Shown piece by piece: positions 1 to 8,431 of a stretch of 64,000 nt of DNA (the stretch's first letter is position 1; each line of letters opens with the position of its first letter). Origin of the DNA: Beta vulgaris subsp. vulgaris. Lineage: Eukaryota > Streptophyta > Magnoliopsida > Caryophyllales > Amaranthaceae. Below the pieces are notes generated by a model. That model was not told the origin of the DNA, searched no databases, and saw only the letters and a list, made by a program, of their open reading frames with translations. Where the stretch lies: assembly GCF_026745355.1 (NCBI RefSeq), contig NC_079206.1:47901761-47965760 (forward strand), written 5' to 3'. The position numbers and the translations under genes are program-made.

Positions 1-224
1 TAATCTAACAAGATCTCACGTGACTATGTCATTTCTTACCTATTAATAATACAAGATTGTCATAGTGAGTATATGGACAGCTTCAAAGTCAAAATGATAA
101 GACTAAAAAAAGGGAAGAAGTACATGATAATTGTGTGCCTTTTGTGTTTCTTAGCTGATTATCTTTTATCCTGTAAAAGTATTAACGTTTTTCCTGGAAA
201 TTATGGGGCAGATTTTTCTGTAAA
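1..224 (+). promoter_or_regulatory. Upstream region of the BAHD acyltransferase gene
   Basis: This AT-rich stretch precedes the start codon at 225. A TATA-like string (gtatatgg) lies near 69-76, about 150 bases before the ATG, which would suit a core promoter. The open frame from 73 runs into the real gene in another frame and has no recognisable content, so it is treated as leader sequence. The promoter call rests on position only. Confidence 0.25.
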
Positions 225-1891
225 ATGGGGAGTGCTTGTAATGTTAATTTGGAGCTTACAGTAAAGAAAGATGAGCCTACAAGAGTCCCACCAATGGAGG
301 AAACTGAAAAAGGACATTACTTCCTATGCAACTTGGACCAAAACATAGCTGTTATTATGAGGACGATCTACCTGTACAAGTCAGAAGAGAAGGAAACTAT
401 AGATGTTGCTAAAGTTATCAGAGAATCATTGTCTAAGGTTCTTGTGCATTTCTACCCTCTTGCGGGGCGGTTAACGATCAGTCCTGAAGGAAAGTTGATT
501 GTTGATTGCACGGGAGAAGGGCCTTTTTTCGTCGAAGCAGAGGCAAATTGCTCTGTGATGGAGATGTTAGGCATAGCTAGTGCTGATCCTATGGTACTGA
601 AAAACCTTGTATATGAAGTTCCTGGTGCCAAAAACATCATTGAGACTCCTACTTTTACTGTTCAGGTACTTGAGTAGTATTCCCTCCGTTTCATTTTAAT
701 CTATACACTTACACTTTTCACGCATGTCAACACAAAAAAAAAAGGCATGATTTGATAAGAGGATTTATTGTATATTTCGATGTCCTTTCTTGGGTTTTAT
801 CGTGGTTGTTCTCATTTAATTATAGTAGCATCTTGGTAATTTTGTAGAAGCAAATGGGTGTTTTTGGTAATTTCCTACAAAAATAAAACGAGTGGCTTCT
901 GAAAAAAGAGTTACCAAAATCACCACGAGTATCCGAGTATGTCGTCTTGTAAAGGTTTAGTCAATAGTTGTTGAGATTGGATAACTGAAAGATTAATTAT
1001 GTCTATACTCATCTTTCTAAAAAAATCCAGGTTACAAAGTTCAAGTGTGGAGCCTTTTCAGTAGGCATGGCCATGAACCATTGTATGGCTGATGGAATTT
1101 CTGCAGTGGAGTTCATCCATTCATGGGGTGAAATAGCGCGAGGATTACCCCTAAGCCTCCCACCAGCTCTAGACAGGACTATCCTCAGTGCACGAAACCC
1201 ACCTATGATCGAATTCCCACATAATGAATTTCTTGATATTCAAGACATATCAAAAACCCATGAACTCTACGACGAAGAAATGATGTATCGTTCTTTCTCT
1301 TTCAACCCTGAGAAGCTAGTACGATTAAAGAACAAAGCCTTAGAACACGGAGTTTTAACCAAGTGTACTACTTTCGAGGCATTAACAGCCTTGGTCTGGA
1401 GAACGCGATGCAAAGCTCTAAGGATGAATCCTGATCAACAAACGAAGCTTCTGTTTGCAGTTGATGGGCGCTCTAGATTCAATCCTGAATTGCCTAAGGG
1501 TTTTTTTGGGAACGGGATTGTTCTGACTAACGCGCTCTGCAAAGCAAGAGATCTACTTGACGAACCTTTGTCACACGCGGTAGAGTTAGTTCAAGGAGCA
1601 GTTAAGTTGGTTACTGATAGTTACATGAGATCTGCCATAGACTACTTTGAGATGACAAGGGCTAGGCCTTCTCTTAATGGTACACTAGTGATCACAGCTT
1701 GGTCTAGATTAGCATTTCATTCCCCTGACTTTGGATGGGGTGAGACGATTTACACGGGGCCTGTTGGCTTGCCTGAGAAAGAGGTCGCATTGTTTCTCCC
1801 TAGTGGAGAGGATAGGAAAAGCATAAGTGTGAATCTTGGAATGCCAGCATCTGCTATGAAGGTATTTGAGGAAGAAGTCATGCAGATTTAA
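225..1891 (+). CDS. BAHD acyltransferase, omega-hydroxyacid / fatty-alcohol hydroxycinnamoyltransferase-like (two exons)
   Basis: Exon 1 is 225-665 and exon 2 is 1031-1891. The intron starts GT at 666 and ends AG at 1030, falls between codons, and joining gives 433 residues, usual for BAHD enzymes. The catalytic HxxxD motif reads HCMAD at residues 164-168, just after the splice junction. The structural DFGWG motif is at 380-384. Phrases such as [28 protein letters not shown] and [10 protein letters not shown] match the clade of omega-hydroxypalmitate O-feruloyltransferase (HHT1/ASFT) and fatty-alcohol caffeoyltransferase (FACT). These cytosolic enzymes move feruloyl or caffeoyl groups from CoA to long-chain hydroxy-fatty acids or alcohols for suberin and root waxes. 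The start is the first ATG in frame with the conserved N-terminus. No frameshift or stop was seen. The exact acceptor is inferred from family resemblance. Confidence 0.9.
679..700. repeat. Stowaway-like MITE end in the BAHD intron
   Basis: The intron begins with a string reading tattccctccgtttcatttt, the typical end of Stowaway MITEs. I did not find a matching inverted end inside the 365-bp intron, so only a fragment or a heavily diverged copy remains. The rest of the intron (701-1030) shows no other feature. Confidence 0.35.
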
Positions 1892-2223
1892 CAAGCTCAA
1901 AAAGTTATTGGCCTGGTCTTGCTGTTTATTGAAAGATATATATATGTTTGTATTATGGTACATAAGCTCAGATATTGGTATATATACAGATATGGAATTT
2001 CGTTCTGATGACGGTATAAGATCCTTTCGTCAGGTTTCAGTTTCTCATTGAAACTTAGGTGTTTAATTAAGATTGGAGTGAAATTACACAAATAATCAAA
2101 TCTATGTTTATGTTGTGTATCATATGTGATATAATAAATCATATTATGTATTGACAAATAGATCATATTATGTATTGACAACCACTTAAATAAATAAATG
2201 TGAATGAGATACATTGCACAATG
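1892..2223. other. 3' flank of the BAHD gene, no further gene
   Basis: AT-rich sequence between the BAHD stop codon and the Copia element; it should hold the 3' UTR and polyadenylation site. Two perfect copies of a 20-base string (2138-2157 and 2162-2181) form a small direct duplication. The last five bases, CAATG (2219-2223), are the target site of the Copia insertion. Confidence 0.5.
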
Positions 2224-2274
2224 TGTTTGATTAAGTGCTTCTATATTAGTCAATTCCTAGTTTATAGCTTACTA

Positions 2275-3911
2275 GAATTTTTTGCACGCGATGCGTGCTT
2301 GAATTTTTTGTCGAAACAGAAACTCGATTTTCTTCGGCATAAGAGTCAATTTGAACATTAGACATACGAAGTATAATTATTTTTAGTTGCAAAATTTGAT
2401 TGGTTAGTTTTTGTCACTTAAGTTTCTCACCATTCTTTTTATTTTTTGGAAAAATTGACAAAAATAAGCCAACCTTTGGCCCATCTTCCCCAAATAAGCC
2501 AACCTTTTGAAATTCCAGATATAATACAACATTTGTATCATTTTTTTCCAAATTTAGGTCAGATGACCTATGACCGATTATACAGGTAATATTTTTGTTT
2601 TATTTTTTATTTCTTTAATTTTCTTTATTTCTTTATATTTATTTTTTCGCTCTTTATTTTTCTGTCTCCTCTCTTTCAATCTCTTGCTTCTCTCTCCTCC
2701 CTCTTTCCTCATCACCCATCGCACCTCCGACCACCGGACCTCCCACCCACCGGATCACCACCCATTAGATCTTCACCCATTGGATCTCCACCGCCACAAC
2801 ATCTCCTTTCTCTCTCTCCCTCCCTTCGATATCCTTTCTCTCTCTTCCTCCTTCTAAAGTTGATTGTGGTGGTTTTGCTTTTTTGTGATTTCAGGTTTAT
2901 GTGGGGCAGTTTCGGGCATAGGTATGATTTTTGGGGAGGGTGACGGTGAGTTTAGGAGTTGCATTGTGGTTTCGGGTTGTAATTTTTGGGTTTGGGGTGG
3001 GTGACGGTGTGTTTAGGGTTTCGAGGTGGGGTTGGGTGGTTTTAGGCTGATGGTTTTGGGTTGTTATGGGCTCGGTGTGGCTTCGGGATGAGGCTGGCTG
3101 CGGGATGAGGATGGTAGTGGGTATGGTGGTTTCGAGGAGAATGGTGGTGAGGTTGGTTTGGTGGTGTGTTATGGGTTGGGGGTGGTTACTCGGGTTTTAA
3201 GTTTTGGAGTTCGGTGGTGGTTTTTGGGTTTGGGTTGGGTTAGTGGCGGTGGAGGGGCTAGGTTCGGTGTTTAATGGTGGTGGTGGTGCTGGTGGGTTCG
3301 GTAGTGGTGGGGCTAGGTTTGGTGGTGATTATTTTGATTTATAATAATCATATATCATTAATCATAATTAACCTTGATTTATTATAATTAATTCTAATCA
3401 TAACCTTGATTTATTATAGTTAATTTTAATCAATTATTATTAACCTGTTACAACCTGTATTAGTAGGTAAACCTAAATCAGAAGCCTAAATTTGGCTAAA
3501 ATGATGCAAACCTTGGCTTATTTTTGGAATTTCAAAAGGTTGATTTATTTGGGGAAGATGGGCCAAAGGTTGGCTTATTTTTGTCAATTTTTCCTTATTT
3601 TTTCTTTTGAAAGTTAAATTCTATGAACAAAATAGAAATTTTATTGAATTTATTTATGATTTCTAATATTATAATTTTTTAGTTGATTTTTGAATTAAGT
3701 ACAGTACTTCGTAAATTGTAAAGAAAGTGGACACTTTGATTTCAAGTCAATTTTTTCATAGGTTGTAGTTTGTGAGTGATTGTTATAATTATATTTTTTG
3801 TATTTTTGTTTTGATGCCCCCTTTGATTTGTAAGTAAATTTGTAATTTAGAATGGGAAGGGGGTAACATAGTCTCTTCATTCGGGGACACCATAGCTCCC
3901 CCCTTCCCTTA
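2275..3911. mobile_element. Inserted block in the Copia 5' LTR, Helitron-like palindrome at one end
   Basis: Absent from the 3' LTR. It is flanked by an imperfect 13-bp direct duplication, ttatagcttacta (2262-2274) and ttatagcttatta (3912-3924). Next to the left edge, after CTAG, is a GC-rich palindrome reading gcacgcgatgcgtgc, which in reverse complement resembles a Helitron 3' terminus. Helitrons do not make target duplications, so the two signals conflict and the class is unresolved. The block contains a later Mutator-like element at 2448-3594. The remainder (2275-2438 and 3604-3911) is AT-rich and noncoding. Confidence 0.55.
2448..3594. mobile_element. Non-autonomous Mutator-like element (MULE)
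   Basis: Long terminal inverted repeats begin ggaaaaattgacaaaaataa on the left and match the reverse complement of the right end for at least 70 bp, with weaker similarity to about 120 bp. A perfect 9-bp target duplication, ttatttttt, lies at 2439-2447 and 3595-3603, as expected for Mutator elements. No transposase is present. The interior changes from CT-rich (about 2640-2860) to strongly GT-rich (about 2870-3330). The open frame at 2570-2857 is low-complexity and not judged a gene. Confidence 0.85.
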
Positions 3912-4040
3912 TTATAGCTTATTAGTTGAGTAGCTTGTTAGACATGCAGGATGTAGTCAAGTAAATTAGTTGTGGAAGTGGGTCCATGATTCCTATCATG
4001 TTCTCCTCCTTTCTAGTAAAGTTTGTTTTGATTTAGCTTA

Positions 4041-4307
4041 CTTGTTTTACATGCACACGATGTATGCGAAAATACCTAGAAAATTATTTTTTTAAGGAAT
4101 GTAGAAAATTAAATTAATTGTTAATTATATATAATAAATTAGGTTTTTTTTTTGAAATGTTGACGGTTTTCTTTTTTTACTTTTTTAATTAATAGGTTGT
4201 TCCTTTTTCTATTTTTACTTTTTTTTTATTATTTAATTAAGATAAGTAGTTACTTTTTTTTTATTTTTTGGTGTATGTCCTACCCCTCTTGACATATAGA
4301 ATAACGA
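4041..4307 (-). mobile_element. Small Helitron-like element in the Copia 5' LTR
   Basis: Comparison with the 3' LTR shows 267 extra bases inserted exactly between an A (4040) and a T (4308) with no target duplication, the Helitron rule. Read on the minus strand the insert starts TC and ends near a palindrome (atgcacacgatgtatgc on the plus strand, 4051-4067). Its last bases read CAAG rather than the usual CTRR, so the 3' end is diverged or another type. No coding sequence. Confidence 0.6.
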
Positions 4308-4346
4308 TAAAAGCTTTGTATGTCGGTTACTTTGATTATCAAGTTA

Positions 4347-5169
4347 GGCCTGTTCGGCAAAAGTAGTTGTAGGGTAGCTGTTGGCTGTTGGAGTAGCCGT
4401 TGGCTGTTGGACTACCTGTTAGCTGTTCGAGTAGCTGTTAGCTGTCGGCTAGTAGCTGTTAGCTCTTAGCTGTGAAAGTAGCTGTTTACAATATAAGTGT
4501 TTGGTAAAAGTAGTTGTTATGCTTATATATGATAAAAATAACATATTTTTTAATTATAATATTAATTATAATTATATGATTAATTATTATATGATTCATA
4601 CTAGGATGACAGTGTCCTCATCAGTCCACTTAAATACCTCGTTCGTCCCTTATTTGTTATTAGATGAAGTCATCTACATATCTAATATGACCATGAACAA
4701 TATAAAAATATTAATGAGAATATAATGCACCAAGCCATCTACGTATCTAGCAGCCATATTAGTATACTAATCAACATTGAGAAATATAAGGAGAACGAAA
4801 ACAAGAGAGTTAGTTGTTAAAAAAATTATCTTTAATAAAACTGATAAAGTGGGATTTTTTATCCTTAAAAAGTGGGATTTTTTTCTGTTAATCCCAAATT
4901 TTTATCCTGAATATATGATATTCTATTAATTCCAAATTTTTATCCTTAAAAAGTGGAATTTTTTCCTTTGAAAAAAAAAAAAATAAAAAAAGTAGAAAGC
5001 TACCTACAGAAACTGAACGCTATAAAATATAATGTTTGGGAAAAGCTATCCAAAAGCTATCTGAAACTCCAACAGCTACTCCAACCTCTATTATGCCAAA
5101 CACTTAATTAGTGTTTTGACTTAGTCAAAACACTAAAAGCTTGTGCAAAAGCTGTTGCCGAACATGCCC
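4347..5169. mobile_element. PIF/Harbinger-like (Tourist-type) non-autonomous element
   Basis: An 823-bp insert in the Copia 5' LTR with inverted ends: ggcctgttcggcaaaag on the left, and gggcatgttcggcaacag from the right end's complement. The 3-bp target duplication TTA lies at 4344-4346 and 5170-5172, the PIF/Harbinger preference. The left part has short repeats of the type gtagctgttagctgtt, mirrored by aaaagctatc near the right end. No transposase. Confidence 0.8.
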
Positions 5170-5229
5170 TTAATAAAGCAAGTTTACTCTCACTTACTTG
5201 TCACCACTTATTTTATTTTCCAACAGTTT

Positions 5230-5240
5230 TGGTATCTAGA
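5230..5240 (+). other. Copia primer binding site
   Basis: Five bases after the 5' LTR, tggtatctaga resembles the complement of the initiator tRNA-Met 3' end (tggtatcagag) used by most plant Copia elements, with diverged bases in the second half. Confidence 0.6.
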
Positions 5241-5454
5241 TCCAGTTTAGGAAGTCAACCACTGCAGGTCTCTTTCATATTTCTCAAATTGGTAAAGTAG
5301 GTGAGAGAAACCAAGCAAAACAATCCCCACCGCAAACCAACCTTGCCTTTATTTGTTTCTAGTGTGTGAGAGCAAAACACAGTACGAAAGTGAAACAAAA
5401 AGAAAAAAAATCTTCAGCAAACTGAGTGAATTTCTTTCTATCTTTCGCCCAATC

Positions 5455-6300
5455 ATGTTAGCAAATGAAACCAACCCCACCTCTGATCTAATCCCTTAAT
5501 TCCAATTTTTAAGGGAGAAAATTACCAATTTTGGAACCTAAATGAACACCATGTTTAGGTCTCAAGAGCTATGGGATTTGGTTGAATTTGGGTTTGAAGA
5601 TAAAAAGGATACCAAAGACCCTGATCAGTCATTACGAGACAAACACAAGAAGGATGCCAAAGCCTTGTTCTTCATCCAACAAGCGCTTGACGACATCATC
5701 TTCTCACGAATGCAGTAGTAACAACGTCCAAACAAGCGTGAGATATTCTCAAACAAGAGTATCTTGGTGATAAGAAGGTAATCACCGTTAAGTTACAAAC
5801 TCTTTGCCATAGTTTTGAATTGTTGGAGATGAAAGAGAAAGAGTCAGTTCAAGAGTATCTTTCAAAAGTGTCTGGTATTGTTAATACAATGAGGTCATAT
5901 GGTGAAACAATAACTGAAGCCACTGTTGTTAAGAAGGTTTTGAGAACCTTACTCTCCCATTTTAATCCTCTAATCACTGCAATTGAGGAAACCAAAGGTA
6001 TTGTTATACGAAGATAGGTTGGGTAGGTCTAGTGAAAAGGTTGAAGAAAAAGCCTTTCAGGTGAAGGGGGAGCCTTCCTCTAAGGGAAAATTTTCGAATT
6101 CTGGAGGTCGTGGCAAAGGACGAGGTGGCTTTCGGGGACGAGGTGGCTTTTGGGGACGAGGTCGTAGACACTTTGGTGATCAATGTCATAGAAAAAGCCA
6201 CATTCTGTGCCATTATTGTAAAAAGAATGGGAACAAAGAAGTTGAATGTTGCAAGAAACAACGAGAAGAAAACCAAGCCAACTTCACTGAGCAAGCAGAT
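5455..6300 (+). pseudogene. Copia gag pseudogene with damaged zinc knuckle
   Basis: Starts at ATG 5455 (MLANETNPTSDLIP), then shifts frame into a typical Copia gag core: GENYQFWNLN, ELWDLVEFGFED, DKHKKDAKALFFIQQALDD, then ELLEMKEKESVQEYLSKVSG. Stops near 5716 and 5767 and several frame changes break it. A Gly/Arg-rich basic stretch at 6100-6170 precedes the nucleic-acid-binding knuckle, which reads CHYCKKNGNKEVEC near 6210-6250. The family consensus is CX2CX4HX4C, so the zinc-binding histidine is replaced by asparagine. The protein would package element RNA. Confidence 0.85.
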
Positions 6301-6690
6301 GAGGAGAGCAATTTGTTTATGGCTCATTCGGCACTTGACATTCTGCTCAATGATGTGTGGTTCATAGATAGTGGCTGCTCCAATCATATGTGCGGCACAA
6401 AATCTATGTTTAAGGAACTTGACGAGTCGAAAAAATCTGAAGTTCGGCTCGAAAATGACAAACCAATTCAGGTTAAAGGAAGAGGTATTGTTGTCCCGAG
6501 AACCTCTTTAGGTAATGTCAAATTACTCAAAGATGTGCAATACGTTCCTGGCCTGGCTCATAATTTGTTGAGTGTTGGACAATTGATGATTAGTGGTTAT
6601 TCAATTATATTTGATGATAAGTCTTGTAGCATTCATGAAAGAAGTCTGGCAAAAAATGTTTTGACGTTAATATGACCTCAGACAGAATGT
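6301..6690 (+). pseudogene. Copia protease region
   Basis: In the frame of 5983-6675, following the knuckle, the sequence reads VWFIDSGCSNHMCG near 6355-6396. It holds the Asp-Ser-Gly catalytic triplet of the retrotransposon aspartic protease, followed by VKLLKDVQYVPGLAHNLLS, the conserved segment after it. The catalytic triplet is intact, but the frame ends at 6675 and the polyprotein around it is broken. Confidence 0.85.
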
Positions 6691-6981
6691 TTTACCTTGA
6701 TGTATGTCAAAATCATGTACTAGTAGCAACAGAATGTTCTGGAGACAATTTGTGGCATTTAAGATATGGGCATTTGAATGTTAAAGGATTACAATTGTAA
6801 GGCCATAAAGAAATGGTTGTCGGGTTGCCTAAAATCAGTAATATCAGTTTCTGTGAGGGGTGTGTTAATGGAAAACAAAGTAGACATTCTTTTCCTATAG
6901 GAAAGGCTAGGAGAGCTTCAAAGGGCCTAGAATAAGTTCATGCTGACCTTTGTTGTCCTATGTCAGTTGAGTCCTTGGGTG
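6690..6981 (+). pseudogene. Copia integrase, N-terminal part (left of the CACTA insertion)
   Basis: Contains the pre-integrase zinc finger region (NLWHLRYGHLNVKGL, then FCEGCVNGKQSRHSF), followed by HADLCCPMSVESLG, the start of the integrase core. Stops interrupt it near 6798 and 6933. The reading stops at 6981, where the CACTA element begins, and resumes at 13619. Confidence 0.88.
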
Positions 6982-7007
6982 CACTAGTAGAATAAATGCT
7001 TATTACT

Positions 7008-7278
7008 GCGGTGATATTGCTGTGGTTTTACCTATATGCAACAATATATCACGTAAAAAGAAAAGTAAAAATATAAAATAACAATATTGCTGCGGTTTCC
7101 GCCCAAAACCGCAGCAATATTGTTGCAACAAATATATTTTGAAAAACTTCTCAACCAAGAGCAGCAAATAGCCAAATATTGCTGCAATTTCTTGGGGAAA
7201 CCGCAACAATATATTAAAAAAATATTTTTTAAAAATATTACTGCGGTTTTCCCAAGAAATCGCAGCAATATTTGCTGC
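7008..7278. repeat. Left subterminal repeats of the first CACTA element
   Basis: About five copies of a short palindromic unit, atattgctgcggtttt and its complement, some facing each other across a few bases. Subterminal repeats of this kind bind the TNPA-type protein in En/Spm and are required for transposition in that system. The open frames here, on both strands, only translate these repeats. Confidence 0.85.
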
Positions 7279-8017
7279 TCTCATTTCCCAACAAACGCAC
7301 GCGAGTTTTCATTTTTTCGATATTCTCTAAGTCTATCTCTCTCTTTATCTCCTCTCACACTCTATCACACTCCGGCGAGGTTTGTTTCCGGCGACTAGGT
7401 GCGGGCGAGTTTCCGTCGACTGTTGCCGATGTTTTCCGACGAGGGTTTTTTGTTTCGATCTCCTCCGCTTCTCCTCCTTCGTTTTGGGTTTGTTTCTCCT
7501 CGCTTGTCCTCCGTATTTCCTTCACTGACGCCATTCCTTCACTGGCGCCACTTCTTCACCGGCGCCCCTCCTTCACCTTTGGCGCTTCTCCTCGAATTTC
7601 CGGCGAGGGTTTGTCATTTTAGGTTAGTTTTTTTTTTTAATTTTTCTTAATTAGTGTTTTAATGAAAAATTTGGCTTAAATTGTAGTCTAAAAGGCTTAG
7701 TATAAAGTATATATATGATTAGTTATAAGATTTGAGTATTAAAAACTGATTTCGTGATGATTTTGCTTAAGTTTTGTATGTCCTAAAATGTCATACGAGA
7801 TTGTTTATGTTTAAGTTCTTGTGATGTTTTTGCAATTATTTATTTAAAGTGATATGCAATGCCTTTATATTTATAGACTCGCCAATGGGAGGAGAAGGGA
7901 AATCTAAGGAATGGTTTGGTACTTGTTGTTTGATGGTAATTTGAAATCGCTTGAATGCGATTATTGTTTGGTGAATACTTGGAATCGCTTGAATGCGATT
8001 GTTTTTATGTACATAAT
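7279..8017 (+). promoter_or_regulatory. Leader/promoter region of the first CACTA element
   Basis: A CT-rich stretch (7310-7620) gives way to AT-rich sequence. In En/Spm elements the promoter and untranslated leader lie here between the subterminal repeats and the transposase. Short repeated words (cgcttgaatgcgatt at 7949-7963 and 7986-8000) are present. The open frames in the CT-rich part have no recognisable protein content. Confidence 0.4.
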
Positions 8018-8032
8018 ATTGCCTAGATACCC

Positions 8033-8087
8033 ATTCAAGACTTACTCTTCAGTACGAGTAAGTCTTGAATAGTCCCCGTTTTGGGAC
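8033..8087 (+). promoter_or_regulatory. Two adjacent hairpins in the CACTA transposase leader
   Basis: A perfect 15-bp stem (8033-8047 with 8056-8070, arm attcaagacttactc) has an 8-base loop. It is followed directly by a second hairpin, gtccc (8072-8076) with gggac (8083-8087). The same pair in the same order occurs at 20617-20668 in the second CACTA element, within a conserved block upstream of both transposase regions. Function is unknown; a role in the leader RNA or as a protein-binding site is inference. Confidence 0.7.
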
Positions 8088-8431
8088 GGTTCTTAAACGT
8101 CACATCTCACTTAGGTGGTGAATGTGTGTTGATTCTTTGATTCTAAGTGAAATACACTTATTCATTTTCCTAATTTGTTCTCCGGGTACATATAAGATAA
8201 ACAACTATCTTTATCGTGTACTTGGAGAATTGAAGAGAAATGCTACCGAATTTTACTTAGAATCAAAGATGATACATGCATTCACTAGTGCGATTGGACG
8301 TTTAAGGTCCGGTTAGGTTGGAGTGATAAGGACCCAATGGAAGCATGCATTGAATATTAGTTTGTTTTTGTTATATTTATGTGAATTTTTTAATTGATAA
8401 TAATTTTTTATGTATGTATGTGTGGGGTTTT

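Larger units (their letters stand above)
2224..5225 (+). repeat. 5' LTR of the Copia element, carrying nested insertions
   Basis: LTR sequence matching the 270-bp 3' LTR survives in four pieces: 2224-2274, about 3912-4040, 4308-4346 and 5170-5225. It starts TG and ends CA. The pieces are separated by a 1.6-kb block (2275-3911), a 267-bp Helitron-like insert (4041-4307) and a PIF/Harbinger-like insert (4347-5169). Several substitutions and a short indel separate it from the 3' LTR, so the copy is not recent. Confidence 0.9.

Noticed and set aside
2570..2857. 95-codon open frame with a hydrophobic start
   Set aside because: It lies inside the MULE in CT-rich low-complexity sequence, with no domain or family resemblance.
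7003..7284. Overlapping open frames on both strands
   Set aside because: They translate the palindromic subterminal repeats of the first CACTA element; similar frames on both strands are what a palindrome gives.
8033..8070. Hairpin considered as a microRNA precursor
   Set aside because: A 15-bp stem with a short loop is too small for a plant miRNA precursor.
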